Positions 1-26,446 of a stretch of 64,000 bases of DNA are shown in pieces; position 1 is the first letter of the stretch, and the number at the start of each line of letters is the position of its first letter. Position numbers and translations under genes: made by a program. The notes under the pieces were generated by a model that was given only the letters and a program-made list of their open reading frames with translations, was not told the DNA's origin and did not search any database. Origin of the DNA: Caprimulgus europaeus (taxonomy: Eukaryota > Chordata > Aves > Caprimulgiformes > Caprimulgidae); NCBI GenBank assembly GCA_907165065.1, contig OU015532.1, forward strand, positions 33,706,839 through 33,770,838. Direction: 5' to 3'.

Positions 1-2435
1 TTATGTCCCGCCTTTCTTTACTGTACTCAATCAATTATTCAGTTTGACCACAACTAGAAGTAGTATAGCAGCTTGAGTAAGAAGAGCAGATGACCTGCTT
101 TTCTTTAAATATTCACCAGTGTCATCTCACTTTTGATTAAGTAAGGAAGATATCTATGCAAGAATAGTGTTTCAATAAACTTTATTTTCTAACTGTTCAC
201 ATAAAAACCGTAGCGTTTTGGGGCCATTTTGGTTTTTACACAATCAGTCTGTTGATATGCTGTCACCTCAGTAACTGGCTTTCTGAAAAAAAGAATTACA
301 GATGAATATACCTTATCTTAGCTGCATAGGTAATACAAAATTAAGAATATGCAGGATTTTTTTTTTAATTTTGCAAGACATAACATAAGCAGATAATGTT
401 TATCTAAGAAGGAAAGATAATATACTGAAAGCTAGTATAGTAGTCAACCTTGTTTGTTGCCTTTTCTTTTAAAGGCTTAGTTTAAAACCTTGTAGAACCA
501 ATGTGACATCAGCATAATATGAAATTCAATATGTCAATTCATTATTACTCTGATATAGCTAAAGAATAGAATGTCTGGTAACTTCAAGTGAGAAACTGGA
601 GTTGACAGTCTCAGAAATAGAGGAAATTTATTTTGCACCTGTAGCTCACTACTCAAAGTAGTGTCCAGTTAAACATTTCCCTAATGTAAATCTGGGGGGT
701 TTTGCTGCTTTTTGATCAGTCATAACATATCTTCATTTTTTCATAATCAAGTCATGATACTTAAATCAGTAACCCTTCAAAACAGTGGATTCTACTCCAT
801 CTTCCTCAGTTACACTCTTCATTATTCTACTGTTCTATCAACCTCTCTACTGGCAATCTGTTCTTGTGTATTATTCCTATCTACTAAAAAATTGCTATCA
901 TTTTAATTTTTAGTGTTAATAAATATATACACTGCCTTCTGGTTCACATTTTCAAAGTTTCTATCCTCTGTGCAAAATGCATTTTTAACAGTGTACAAAA
1001 GCTAAAGTGAAATGCCTATTTATTCTTACTAGCTCATTCACTTTAAAAACATTTGCACAAACTTTTGCTCCTGCCCGTGGTGATGCCAGTCTTTGTAGCT
1101 CTTGCAAAGCCCAGCTAATTTGGGGTTTATCTTTCTTTGCATTGGGGTGTAGTTTTCCAAACAAAATATTTTATTGAAAATACCACTTTTGACTGGATGT
1201 GATGCTTTCAGGAGACAACATTTGGGGAGAAGATTAAAATGTTTGTCTCCTTTACTTTCAGCAGAGCATTTACACATGCGTTAATGAAAATAGAGCATTC
1301 ATTAATAGCAGCAGCATTGCTGCTTATATGGCAAATCCCTTCATTTCACAGGTTCCAGGAATCCTTTTCATAGCATCACCTGAGGCTTTCAGTTCAAATC
1401 ACTAGGGAGTAACAAAGCTTTGGTCCTAATTTGGAGCAAAACAGATGAAGAAGAGGAAAAGAGTCGTTTTTAACTTCATTTACATGACTGAAGTACACAC
1501 AGGTTAAAGGAATTTGCCTCAAGTCACACAGGAAATCTTTGGCAAAGCTGGGAACCTTGCTAGTCTCAAGCCTGGTCTACACTTGAGGATTCAATGGTAT
1601 AAATTATACCACCAGCTGAACTCTATCAGCAGCTGTTCCCAGGAAGGAGGCAGCTTGTGCTTGCACAGCGGTTTTCTTTTCTCTGAGAAATTGTAAAATG
1701 AAATGTTTTATGTTTTTAGAAGACATTTTTCTAGAATATAGCTTTTCCACTACTATTAGTAATTAACTGGTATATGCAACTATCCAGATTAAGCATCTGG
1801 ACAGGAAACAGAATGCCAGTGCTTGCAGGGACTATATTTGAAAATAAACTAAAGGCATCTCTTGATTCATGTTATTGTTTTCACTGTAATATCAATATAA
1901 GTGAATGAAAGACTGATAAATAGTCCTAAATTCACTTCTGATTTCTGTGTCAACACTAAACAAGTAAATGAATACATTTGAAAACTACTGAACTGGAATC
2001 ATCAAGTCAATAAAGCTCTTAAGACTGTTGAGATCAAACATTGTTTTTAAAGGTTGTTTTTAATTTTTATATAGCATCTTCCTTAAGTTCTCATAGGATA
2101 TGGAGGATATTTTGAGTTACATTTTCTTTATACTAAGCAGTTTCCTTAGGAGATGTGTGATACTTCTGAAGCACAAACTGTCTAGTGAAACTGAATCATT
2201 AAACAAGGGCCTGCTTTCACCCTGTGCTAATAAAATGCTTTGGTGTTTCAAGACTTTCAGAGTTAATTGTATCAGAATGGATAGCTACAGATTTATAGGT
2301 TTGTAGTTGCTGGTTGAATAATTTTCAAAATTATCAACATCATCAATGTTTTCCTTATAAAAGTATCTCTCTTCCTGCTAAGTGGATAACCGAGTTAACA
2401 AGGTTTTTGTATGTTTTTATTCTTTGTTTCTCTAG
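1..2435 (+). other. Left edge, CDIN1 intron upstream of first visible exon
   Basis: AT-rich sequence leading to the 2436 acceptor. I searched for the preceding CDIN1 exon (human residues up to ~115) and did not find it. Small open frames at 712-906, 1038-1277, 1514-1696 and 2100-2306 have no splice or protein support. No repeat element recognised. Confidence 0.75.
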
Positions 2436-14257
<11,822 letters not shown>

Positions 14258-17200
14258 GTACATTTCTGTTCTTTTTCCTTATAGTTAAATAGGACTGCAT
14301 TTTTAAAAGAAGCTACTGGAAAACATACCAGTGAATGTTGTATTAAGCTATGTGAACAAAATTCATGTTACTAATCTGGCATTTTGAATGTCATTAATTA
14401 GTATGTCAAATTGGAATGCTGAAATATTTGTGAAAAATTCACATCATAATTGTTAACATGCCACAGATAAATATGGTGATTTTACAGTGATGCTAGATGG
14501 CAGAGTAAATTACTTTGGTACAGAAGTTATATATCCATTTTTTTAGTACCTGACTTTGAAGGAATATTTTACTAGGGAGATTTTGCTATAAGGTTTTGTA
14601 ATGCCTGCAAGGTACCAGATTTGTTACAAAATCTTCAGAGTCTAACAAGTGGGCTTTGTGTGTAAAGTACTTTATTGCCTATTGTCATTGTATCTAGGAC
14701 AATACTGTTTCACTCTTTTGTTTTTTTAATAAAGTTTTTTTTAATGTTATCTAAGTTTTAAACAGTAATAACAATTAGCTTCCAGCTAAAAAATATAGCG
14801 GGTATTTGCTGAAACATAAGGAGGGAAATAAGTTATGTGGGACAGAATCTTTGAACATGTTGATGGTATTGATATAAAGATCTTTTATTTTAAAGGTGAT
14901 TAAAATAGTTCTGCTTTATTCTTACAAAGGTCGTTATTGTATATATTTACGTATCTTTCTGTGGTACTAGAATCCTCCTCACTGGAGTATTTTTATTTCA
15001 AAAAAAACATCCTGGAGTATTCAAGATACTTCATATTCAATTCCATTTTTGTATGTGAAACCCTAAGCAAGGTAGTGAGTAAGTGAGGTAAATGAAAGTT
15101 TTAATAAAGGATTTTTTAAAGCGTAAATTTAGAAGTCTGCTCAGTGTTCACAAGAGAGCATCAACAGAATCTGAGAGATAGTGGAGAAGATGGCACAAAC
15201 GTGTGAACATGCAACAAATAAACAGTATGTGCCAACATCAGAGTCTAGTCTGGTGACCATTAGTATTTCAGCTGAATATGGCAAATGTCAAGGTGAAAAT
15301 AGTTAGCCTTAGCTTGGGAAATACCTTAAAAGCAGATTCTATAGGAGGCAGCAGAGAAAGGGAAACCAGATCTTGAGAATAACATCATCAGAGTTTGGAA
15401 TTATGCTCTGCAGCAACATTCTGCTGACATTGATTGACATGAGAAGGACCTGCTCTTATTTGACAATCCCAGAAAGTAGTGACTTGGAAAACTTGAACTG
15501 AGGTAATGGGAACCTCAGGGAGACTGTCAGGTGTTGGATGAAGATACTGTATTACAGGAAAGTTGTAGAAAAGAATTTGTGAAATATAACCAGAGTACAA
15601 GATATAAAAACATTAGTATATCCAATATCTAGGCAAATGGTGGGAGTGGCTGAAAAGTTGCTAATGCAAATGGTGCTGAACTTGCACACCAGTGTAAATA
15701 AGAGATGGAGCAGCTCAGGCTAGGAGGATACTATTAGATATACAGGCTGGAATATTTTCTGAGCAGAAAGGATGTTTTTGAAGGGATGCATGATGGTGTC
15801 AGAGAAAAGGAGTTCCAACAGATGAATTTTAAATAGATAACATGAGCATAATGATACTAAGTTGAGATGAGGTGAAAGTTGAGTAGTAAAGTAGGATGAA
15901 GGCACTGATCTATTTGTTGTTTGCAATAAAATTGCCATTGTAAAGTTGAAGTTGTAGTTTCTGTCTTTTTTTGTGCTGAGCAAAATGTCTGTCCATATTT
16001 TGATTTGAGCTATAAAATGTGTAAACATTTGAGAATATTGTGTACCATTTGAATCTGACATTTCTGAAAGAAACTTCTCTTATGCTTTTATCAGGAAACG
16101 AAAGCATAGCTAGCTTCATTTTCATTTTATCATGTAGTAATTAATATTACAACTTCAAAAATGGAATAACATCTCTCACTGAGCTGTTAGTCAAGTACCT
16201 TTAATGTTGCAAAAGCTAGACTGAATTGACATGTGGATTAATAAGACTGTTATGGAAGTAGTTTTGAGATTTTGACAAATGTTCTGTTACAGCTGTTCAT
16301 ATCAAAAATGACTGCAAAAATTGTTGATTCTTAAATATAGTGACTTTATATTCCTATAAAGAAAACTAGAAATCTCCTTAGTGAGATTTGTTACTCCTTA
16401 AATCCAGAATTTGGTGATAAGTTAACTATGGAAATTAGGCAGATTTCTGAGGGGGGTTTTTAAAGAACAAGTCCTGTTTTAATTTTGGTACTGCTTGGCC
16501 AAACTAACAGTATCACAACATTGTGAAATGAGTTCTGAGTTACTGCAGTTTATTCTAATATAATGACAGTGGGATTAACGAACACTTGTTGACAGATTAG
16601 GTTGCATGTAGGTTAGACAGTTAACTTTCGTTGCACTCTGAAACTATTGATATGAAAAGACACAGATGTAGCTGCACAAACTGTGAATCAATTTTGTATG
16701 ATTTAATCAGTCTATGAAGGACCTCTCAAGTGAGAACCAACTTCCCAGTCAATTCACTGCACCGGTGTGTCTCCTTTGTTCTTGAAGGAGGAATCATTTG
16801 GAGAAGCAGCATCAGTTCACAACAGAGATATCGTGACGCTCAGTTGATAGCTTAGGGTTTTTTAAACCTGATCTGTTGGTTAAACATAAAGCAGAATTGA
16901 AATTGGAAAGAAAACCTGTAACATCACCTGTTAGATGTGGATAGAAATACATATCTAGATACTTTGAGAGGACTGAAGGTGAGAGGCTTTAAACCTTTCC
17001 CATACAGCTCCTTTTTCGGTTTTTTTTTGTCTGAAAAGTAGAAGTGAAACTGAAGTTTCTGGGTTATTTTCCTGCATCTGTCACAGATGTAAGTTTAATT
17101 CTGCACACCACCCGACTGAAAGCTTTAAACATAGCTGTGGCTTGTTTGTTGTTATGTGTGTATTTCATTAAATCCTGTACTTTGTGCTAACTAAATCTGT

Positions 17201-20200
17201 GAGTGTCTTAAATTGGTCTGTACTGACAGGGAAGAAATGGCACTTTCTCATTTAACAGAACAGCTCCCTAGATGCAGTCAACCATGTCTGTTCACCTCAG
17301 TGCAAAAGAACACCTTTTTATTACTCTTGAGTTCTGCAGGGACAGCTTAGCAAGGTTTTTTATGGCTCATACATCAATGGTATTGTTAAGCAATTTTCAG
17401 TTGCAGTGCTGCACTGCAACCTCATCTTCAAATTAAGCTTCACATTAAAAATGTACAAAGTGTACCTTGTCAGTGGGTTTGCACAGTTGTAATTTAAGAT
17501 GCTGTTTAGATATTGAGAATTTTCAATAATAAAGAAATGAGAAAAGGCAAGTTTGGTCTTGCATGTTCCCAGACTGATTTTGCAGAGTGATGTTTTAGAA
17601 AAAGCTATTTTATATACTGAACAAATTTACTATAAAATTATTCATGTACTTACAGAATCCCTTCCCTTGTTCCTCCAACGTGGTAGCATCCACTGAGCAG
17701 GCTATAGCTTTCACTGCCACTGGGTAAACAAGACAACTGCATGTGCAAAATATAATTGCTTTGTGCACATGTGGTAGATACCACATTTTCATTGTTCACT
17801 GGCCTACATTGGTGTATTTCTTGTCACCATGAGGGTAAAAAATTCTTGAATAGTCTGTGTGACCAGAGGTAATTTGGAGAACATGAACAGGAAGTAACAC
17901 AGATTGTACTTTAAAACAGGGTCTGAGAACATGCTGTAAATTATTTTAGGGTTTAAATGAATGCTTCTGTTCCTTTTTTTTTTTTCCCAAAATGTCTAAT
18001 TTTATAATTTTTTCTACCTTAAACTTGGAGTCCTGTCTGCAAAAGTCTGTTAGTCATAGTGGATAATCTGATTGCTGTTTTCTGAGAGGCATATAGAGAT
18101 CAGCAATACACAGTTCAAGTAGTAATTAGAGGGTGCGCTGTCAGTGACTTGCTGTAAGAAGACATAAACTCAAATACAGCAATTTACATTTTGTGTCTTC
18201 TGCAAGCCTGGCTAAGGCATATGTGCATTCTGGAATGTAATTTCTAGAGAGTCCCAGGAGAAAGCCTGACACCGTTATTAGCTAAAGAAACTTTACTATA
18301 TGTGAGCAAGACCATAGGAAAATGTCATATTTGACACTGATATTAAACTAAATGTAATTTCACATGGTGAAAGAGATGCATTTCATCTTCTCTTTGAATA
18401 AGAATGGTAAGTCATCTCTGTACTAAATTTCTTCACCCATTTACTTGTATTCTAAATGCTGTTAGTACTCTGCTTCTGCTTTTTTGAAAGAATAAATAAA
18501 AGCAAGTTTCCCATAAATAATTTTAAAATAATCACCACACTTTTTGGAAGCCTACATTCATGATTAAATGTGGTGTTAATTTATTATGTGTGATCCTGAG
18601 TCTTCAGTTTATAACTAACATTCATAGTAAAATTATCAGAGTCCTGTAGATTAAAAAAGGTGTTTCAGATAAATGCAAACAGAAAAAAATATAAAGGATT
18701 GTATATTGTATTTCAGTCAGAAACACAGACGATGTGTTCTTAGGGGTTTTTGAGAATGGTGTTTGGATCAAATTCATTTGCAGTTGACTATAAGGGTGAA
18801 TCATGTGTGAGCAAAGACTGAATCAAAGCATCAGAACAATATACTTTTTTTTTTCTGTTCAGCTGTTTAAAATAGGTTGACATGTTACTGTGAAGACTGT
18901 TTAAGTAATAATTGTATGGTTTTAGGTGGTAGGGGCAGAGGGAGTTATGCTGTGAGTTTATGGATGTCTGTTCTATAACTAGATCAATATTCTCCAATTG
19001 AAAATGGTTTAAAAAGTTGTACTGGTGAATTGAAAGCCCGTGGTATAACAACTTGACTTGGAGGAAACCTTGGGAGTTGCATTTGTCAAGTGGCTAGGAA
19101 AACTGTTCATGCATACCCAGTATCCAAAGCTTCATTGGCAGCCCAAACATAGAGAACTGAAAGGTCATTCTTCTTCTTGCAGTATGATGGTTTGTTGACA
19201 TATTTTGACACACTGGTACAATGCTGAAAGGTTTTGACCTTACTGCAACACAGAGGGACTTAGGGTTTGTTTAGCTATCTAAAGCTTGTAGATTTTCACA
19301 CATGCTGGGTTTTGCACTGCTCCTTTTTCTCTCCTTCTTGGCTCCACTTGAATTAATAAATTAATCTTAAACAAAAATGGATGTAGATAGAAGAGAGAGT
19401 TTATTATTATTTTTGCAGTTTGTGACTATATATAGATAAGTTTCTTCAAAAATCATTCACTCTAAAAAATTGCCATGCCAACTTTCTAACTTTAGTAGCA
19501 CTAAGCTACATTTGTTTATAGACAAGAGAATCAAAAGCAGTGAAGAGAACCATTTTCTACTAATTTACTGATTCAATAGTTTAATTTGTGAAGATTATAA
19601 AATTCTGTGTTCTCTGGCGAGATAAATAGATATATGTGTACACTGACACACACACACATATAGGCATACCTCTGCACTTCACAAATGTTCTAGATACGTT
19701 TAGCTTATTTCCAACAGCATTTGGCATCTTTATTTAATGACACATGAACAGTATAAAAGTCAGCATATAGTTTATGAAAAGTAGTTTTATTTTACTTTAG
19801 CTTAAAAATAATGTTTTTAGATTTTACTAGTCATCCTCTCTTTAACAACATGATTGAATAACAAGAGCTTGAAGACATTTTCCACTGAGACCACAGATCA
19901 TGCCTAGCCTTGCTGTAATGTTAATTATTTGTCTGAGCATTGTAGGTTGTTTTATTTTGTATCAAAACTATTTTTTGTCAAAGAAAAGAAAAACAGACCA
20001 TAACATATTCATATTAGCATTTACATTTGAATGATTGGTATTAATTGAGTATATATTTTCATGCGTTGTTCGCCTTAGATAATATATTTAATATGGACAT
20101 GAAATTTTTATTTTCATTATAATTTAATTCTATTTCTCAAGCCTTCACTGTTAGACTGTTACATTCTCAGCTTAAAAAGTAGTAAATTAAGCACTACATA

Positions 20201-23200
20201 GCTTTGTTTAAATTATTTTTTTCCTTATATTTTTCTGTACTGTCTTAAATATTATCGTGTCACGGGAGAGTCATGTAGTGCGGATAGAGCATTTTCAGCT
20301 TCCATCCACATTACTGCAAGGCTTCAGCTCCAATTTTCTTGGTATTTCTCATTCAGATTAGACAAGCATCTAAGTTTATGTACGATAAGAGCTGACAGCA
20401 TAGATCCTGCTATGCTTGCCAAAGGCCTGGTTGCAGACACTCCACTATGTCAAAGAATGTCAACCCCCCACAGACCTTACCTTTCAGAATTCCTTGTAAT
20501 TTTTAATTGACATTTACATCTGACATTTTCAATGTATTTCTTAGTGTTGAGTCTTTATCTACGTAGTAATAGTTAAAACCAAACCAAAGCGAAAAGAATC
20601 CCTTCCTGTAAACTATGATATCATGTATTTTTCATTTAACAAGGTCAAGTTGCTGGGCTAAAACTCAAGAATGACCAACTCCCCCTTTTTTCATGTAATT
20701 CTATATTTGCTACACTAATCCATTTCAAATGACAGCTGAGGAGGGAAGTAGGAGTATAAAGTAGAATTTAACTCTTTGTTCTAATGAACAAAGCATTAAG
20801 TATATTATTATTATTACCGTGCATCACACACAGAAAGGATACAGAAATTTTGAGGAGATTTTAAGAATACTAATAGAGATTTTCCTTTGAGTCAGGTACT
20901 TGAATATTGAAAGTGGTACCTTCATACCTATATTCATGTGACATACACAGGTAAACAGCATAATACTGCAAATAAAATGAGCCTGGCAAGTATGTAATTT
21001 AGCTGCATGTTGCAGTCTGTTGTGCTTCCTTGCCATAAGAAATCTGAAGTTTTCATTTGGTGTAAAATACTAAAACCCTAATAAATTACTATGAGCATAA
21101 TTATCCATCTATTAGAAGTTAGAATGAAGGACTACGGTTGATCATAAATGTCACAAAGCAAAGAAGTAGAAGAAGCATTTTGTCACAAATAATGCTGCTT
21201 TTCTTCTAATTAGTTAATTTACATTTTACAAATTAAAGGGCAAGATTCAGACAGAAGATAATCTAGCAGCATATCATAGCTTTACTGACCTGTATTTGTA
21301 TATGCCAAATTTAAGTTAATTAGAAATGTAGCTGCTGTTTGTTTTATCTGTCAAAAAGCTCATCTTAAAAAAAAAATCTAGACACACTTTTTCCCCCAAC
21401 ATTTATCATCTAAATAATAGTCTTGCCAAGATGGCAGCCTCATAATAAACTCTTTTCAGTGGAGTGATGGGTAATGAAGCTTGCTTGTGAAGGCAGCGAA
21501 AAATGTTGTCTAGCCAAATGTGTGAATATGATGGCTAGAGAATCAGTGGACTTTCTCAGTCATCAATCTTTTTAGTAGCCTCTTATACATCTGAATATTT
21601 TGATAGATGATCTAATAATTGAGTTATCTATCTTTCTAACTATCAGAGTTGCATAAAAATTATTCTCACATGCTATTGAATATTATATATATTGAGCATC
21701 CAGTAAATTTTTCAAAAAAGGTCCAAGAGGTGGAGGAATTTAGTTGTGTCGTAAGCAGCCTTTAGTATATTAGATGATAAACTACTATATGTAGAATATA
21801 AAACTATTTGTATGAATATAGGACAAAAAGTAAATAATGTCAATAGCTGATTACAGATAGGACTCACAGTACATAAAGTATATAAAAACATGAGGCTGGT
21901 GAGGTTAGTGCACAATCTCAGAGAAACTTTAGGTATAAAGTGAGTAAATTCAGTAGTCCCTGGGCAGTTAATGGACAGCTGTCACATTTGCACACAGTTG
22001 CACAAATTCCTTGTGTGTAGGAAATCTTGGCTTAGTCAAAAAGAAATACAGTGTCACTGTGGAGTCCCAAGTTCCCATTCAGCCTCTGTGAGAGCAGTTT
22101 CTCTTGATTAAAGATGAGACTGAAAAGTATATATCGAAACTGCCCACATGTTTATTCTGGGAGATTGTACAATATGGATTTGTGTTTCCAGAGCACAAGA
22201 ATCTGCTTTCCCAGCATGCTGATCTTGCATTAAAGGGGGCACTCGGGGTATTTGGATAAGTTGCATTAAGCACATCATTAGATGTGTCTTACTAGGGCTT
22301 CTGAGTAGCAGAGCAAAATGATTGTTGGTCTCAGTGTATTTTTTTAAACACTACACTTCGAACAGACATTATATAATTCTTTAAATACATTTCTGCTCAA
22401 AAGGTCAGGTTAAAATTATTTTAACAATGATAAAAATATTTTTGCATTAAGTATATTTTTAGTTCAAATATGTTTTTTTCCCGCTCAGTATCACCAATTT
22501 CTATTCAATTACATACTTTTCTATAGATTATAAAATATTCCTTCTTGCAAATTCTTGAAAACTGTATGTAGGAGACTTGTTTTTTTAAAAAATGCAGTTA
22601 TTCTGGATTACAGTATATTTTCATTTTTTAATATTTTATTTGTGGGTTTCATAACTACAGCAAGGTATAAACAAGTACATTTTGTGAATAGTTCTTCAGT
22701 TAGCAAAGTGGCTTTTCTTTTTCTGTTCAGAACTACAGTGACAAGAGTATTTTCTTAAAGCTGTTGAAAAGTCGTTCACTCATTGCAGAATTTTAATGGA
22801 AAAGGTATCGGAGGGATCTGCTTTATAGTTACTACCTGGTTAAAGGAGAAAGAGGAAAATGGATTTCGAGGAGTTGGATGTTACCAACATTTGACAAGTA
22901 CTTTGCAAAAGTATCATTTGGCTTCACTGGACCTTGCACTGCATACGGATCTAAACATTTAACATAGTTTTGGCTTTGTTATTGAGAGCAGTTGTGATTT
23001 TCATGCTTAATAAGAAAAGTTATTGATGTTTAAGAGTTCTTTTTAAATATGCATAATTAGCTTGATACATTTTAGCTACATATAAAGCATGATACTGAAA
23101 TAAGATGACTTGAGTATCAAAAATGTAAAAACTTACAATAAAAATTTGGTTCTGAAGCTCCACCTGCCTTCCAATATTGCATTCCACATAAACAGTCTAC

Positions 23201-26200
23201 ATTTTTGTTTTCAGTAGTTTACATTGATTTTATGAAATTTTAAATTACATAAGCATAATTTCACATAAGCATAATTTAAACCAAGAACTAAGGCAGTAGG
23301 AAACAAATTTTAAAAACAAAAACAAACAGGTTAAATGATTCTCTCATTACTTGGGGAGTTTTCATATAAAAAAGCTAAAATTGCTTCTGAATATATAAAT
23401 TCATAAGCAATTAACTAGAATTGATCAAAGCCCGTGTTTGATTTTCTTTACTATACGTGGCTTTTCTGACCTGAAGTAATTTAGCAGTTATTCTAGTTAG
23501 TATTTGTAGCATGTCTACTTGAGAACATACCAGGCTCCTATGCATGCACAGTGTGTTATACAAACCTGTGTATATATTTGTGTGCATAATTTTGGAATGT
23601 TTATGTCTTAATTTATGAAGGAGATCTTCATTTCCCTCTCCTAATCAAAATAGCAAGCATCTGTGTTACTTCTAATTTGTTATTTGGTTAGCATGCTCTC
23701 ATCCATCACTAGTCTTTGATATGAACATTGAGAAATCATATCCTTTTGTTTAAAATGATAAAAATGCCTTTGTCATGAATACTTACAGAGAATCCGAGAT
23801 TTACATCTGAATTGTCAAGGCGTAACTGCATCAGCTTTTCTGATGTGTAACATTATTAGTGAAATAAAGAACTTTTTAATTTTTCATGGATAGGCCTTAA
23901 ATATTGACATTACAAGACTGGTTTAGCTGTGATGCTGAAAAAAATTATCCTTCATCCACTGCTTTTCTAAGATTTGTTGTTTATCAACAACAGACAGTCA
24001 ATGGCACGAGACCCTCTGTAGACATTCCTTTTTGCATGGTCCAAGCTTGTCTCTTCAGGTTTCATTATTTAGGTCTGATGTCTAGTTAGCTCTTATCAAA
24101 ACTAATACCATGTGAAGTACCAGGCTTCCAGTGGTCACACAACCAACGTGAAAATTTCTTCAGTCTGACTGATATTGTTAAAGACAGTATCTCTTTAAAC
24201 TTGAGCTTTGTTTCAGTGTCTAGATCAATTACATCTTGTAAATGCATTTCTCTGATTGTTTCACTGCTTGTTTCAATAGATTAAATACATCTGAATTAAA
24301 TTATGTTCTGCACATTTTTAAATTTAAAAAATAGTGAAAATGCAGGTGTTTAGACTAAAGCTTTACTACCATTCTTACTATATCTTGATGCTACTAAGGC
24401 AGAAAGAACTGCTCTGTTGCTGGCTTCTTGTTGTGGGTATAGTACAGTAAGTTAAAATATTTCTGAAGACACATACCTAGATGGGTTTTTATCAACTATT
24501 TTATCAGCTATTTGTAGCAAAAATTGAGTGTCATGCAAATATGTAATTTAATTTTAGTTCCTACAGAAAGCAAGTATTTCTTGAAATCTTTGGATTCACT
24601 TATGCATGATAAAATGTGATTTCCTGTATTTCTTTTCTGCTGTTGCATTTATTGTGTTCTGACTTTATCATGGTTAAATTCGTTTTGTGTTCAATTTTGT
24701 GCTGTAATGCTGAAATACAATCTTTGAAATTTGCAAAATATTCAGAGAGGAATTTAGCGAGAGATCCCACAAAATTATTTAAGGGCCCACGATCATGATC
24801 AGCTTATAATTGCTGTATTTTTCGTAATATCATCTTTGTAATATACTGCAATATATAGAGGCTCTTTGACTTTGTATTTTGCTTTACCTCAGAGACTTGA
24901 CTACAACATTTTTCATATAATCAAGTTGGTTTGATCTCAAGTTTGTTTAAATTACAGTCATGTAAAATTGATCACACCTCCTGTTATATCTCTTTATTTG
25001 GAATGTGCCATTTACTTGATTTTAAAATAATGAAATATACATATTTCAGGCTCTCTGTAGAAAAGTAATTTTGTAAGTATATTCCCATTTATTTGTTTCA
25101 AAAGGAGAAATATCTTCCTTTGTAACACAGCACAATACATTAAGTGAGGTTTTCTGACATATGAAGGATGCATTTGAGTTTTTGAGACACTGAAGCTGTA
25201 ACCCAACTTGAAGAAGACAATGATGGCAGTGAGCTTCTGTCCAGAGTTAATCAGCTGCAGAATTTGTAAACTGCGTACATGTCAAAGTTGAAAATGTTAG
25301 CACTCTGATAGAAGCTTGAAAAGGTTAGACCTGATAAAAGCCATCAGCAGTTAAAGAAAGTGATTTATGGGAATGTAATGACACAAAATGCCTCATTTAT
25401 CACTCATATATAGATAGGTTAAGGTTTCTGTGTCATACTTTAAAAACTTGACCACTTAGAATTGTCAAAATAGGTACTTAATTGCCCATCATACATTTCA
25501 GTTCAAATTTCCTTTGCTTGAATTTTGGTGATTTTACTGGTTTGCTTCTCATATGGTTCTTTTTAAAGTTATTCATATTTCATATTTATTTCGTATTTGT
25601 TTCAAATGGTATGCTCAGTGCTCTGTTAGAACTTTTATTAGGTAAAGCTGTTGATTTGAGTGCTATCCAAATCTTTTGTTGATTTACAATTTCACTCAGC
25701 CTAACTATAAGAAAAAATAACTGAAGGTTTCATTTTCTTTTGTTTTATACCACCAATTCTCATCAAGAGTTTACAGCTTTCTAATTCAATCCTTACATTT
25801 CCTCTCCAAACTGAAATATGAGATTTAAAAGCGAGATCCATCAATTGGCTTCCAGTTCCAGTCACTTAAGTTACTGTTTATCTCCATACAAATTAAATTT
25901 AATCCAAAACTACCAGTTCTGTTAAATGATCCTAAAACAAAATAAAAATGTTGGGAAAAATCCACAGTAGTATGTTACCCTTGAACTCGTTTGATTTGAG
26001 GATAACAGAAAGCAAGTCCCTCAGATTTGAGACTGATTTTTTTAACTGTCCACAGTTTCATCATAATTCTGGAAAAAAAAACAGTAAATGCAGACATGGG
26101 TAAATTCTCATTAGGGAATTATCTTTAAGAGCATATTTGTAAAATAAAGCAACTACTTTAAACACATTGCATAAATACTAGAAAAAAGTGTGATAATGAA

Positions 26201-26313
26201 GTTTGTAAACATTTCTTTTTTTTTAGCTACTTATATTTTAAAAACTATTTCTTGATTTTATACAGAAAAGCCTGAACAGAATAATTTGAATTTTTAATAT
26301 CAAAAGAACTTAC
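14258..26313 (+). other. Long CDIN1 intron, first part
   Basis: Twelve kilobases of AT-rich non-coding DNA. I find no CR1 copy, RNA gene or convincing exon. A short CA tract lies at 19646-19659. A 15-bp direct repeat (acataagcataattt) is duplicated near 23248-23277. A less AT-rich, CpG-containing patch lies at about 20260-20480. The stretch at 15160-15870 is purine-rich and could be an old unrecognised repeat, but I cannot identify it. Confidence 0.7.
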
Positions 26314-26446
26314 CTTTTTTTTAAGCTTTCACAATTTATGGCCCCAGTTGTATAGCATTCTGTTTGTTCAGCGATGACCTTCCAGGTTCGATTTAAAAAG
26401 AAGTCAGAAGCATTTGTCATGTCTGCTCGATCTTGTCCAGCGGTAC
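26314..26446 (-). CDS. Candidate antisense coding exon, unknown gene
   Basis: On the - strand, 133 nt are bounded by an acceptor (tataattacaatag, bases just above 26446) and a near-perfect donor (aaaag|gtaagt, just below 26314). One frame is open across the whole length: two leading bases, 43 codons, two trailing bases. It reads TAGQDRADMTNASDFF, LNRTWKVIAEQTECYT, TGAINCESLKK. It has two N-glycosylation-type sequons (NAS, NRT) and two cysteines. The patch is visibly richer in G and C than the surrounding intron. I do not recognise the protein. The TAGQD start resembles the G3 motif of small GTPases, but nothing after it does. It may be an exon of a nested gene, a lncRNA exon, or chance. No partner exon was found. 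Confidence 0.35.

Noticed and set aside
26314-26446. Small-GTPase assignment for the antisense exon because of TAGQD
   Set aside because: Only five residues agree with the G3 motif, and the next residues do not follow the GTPase fold pattern.
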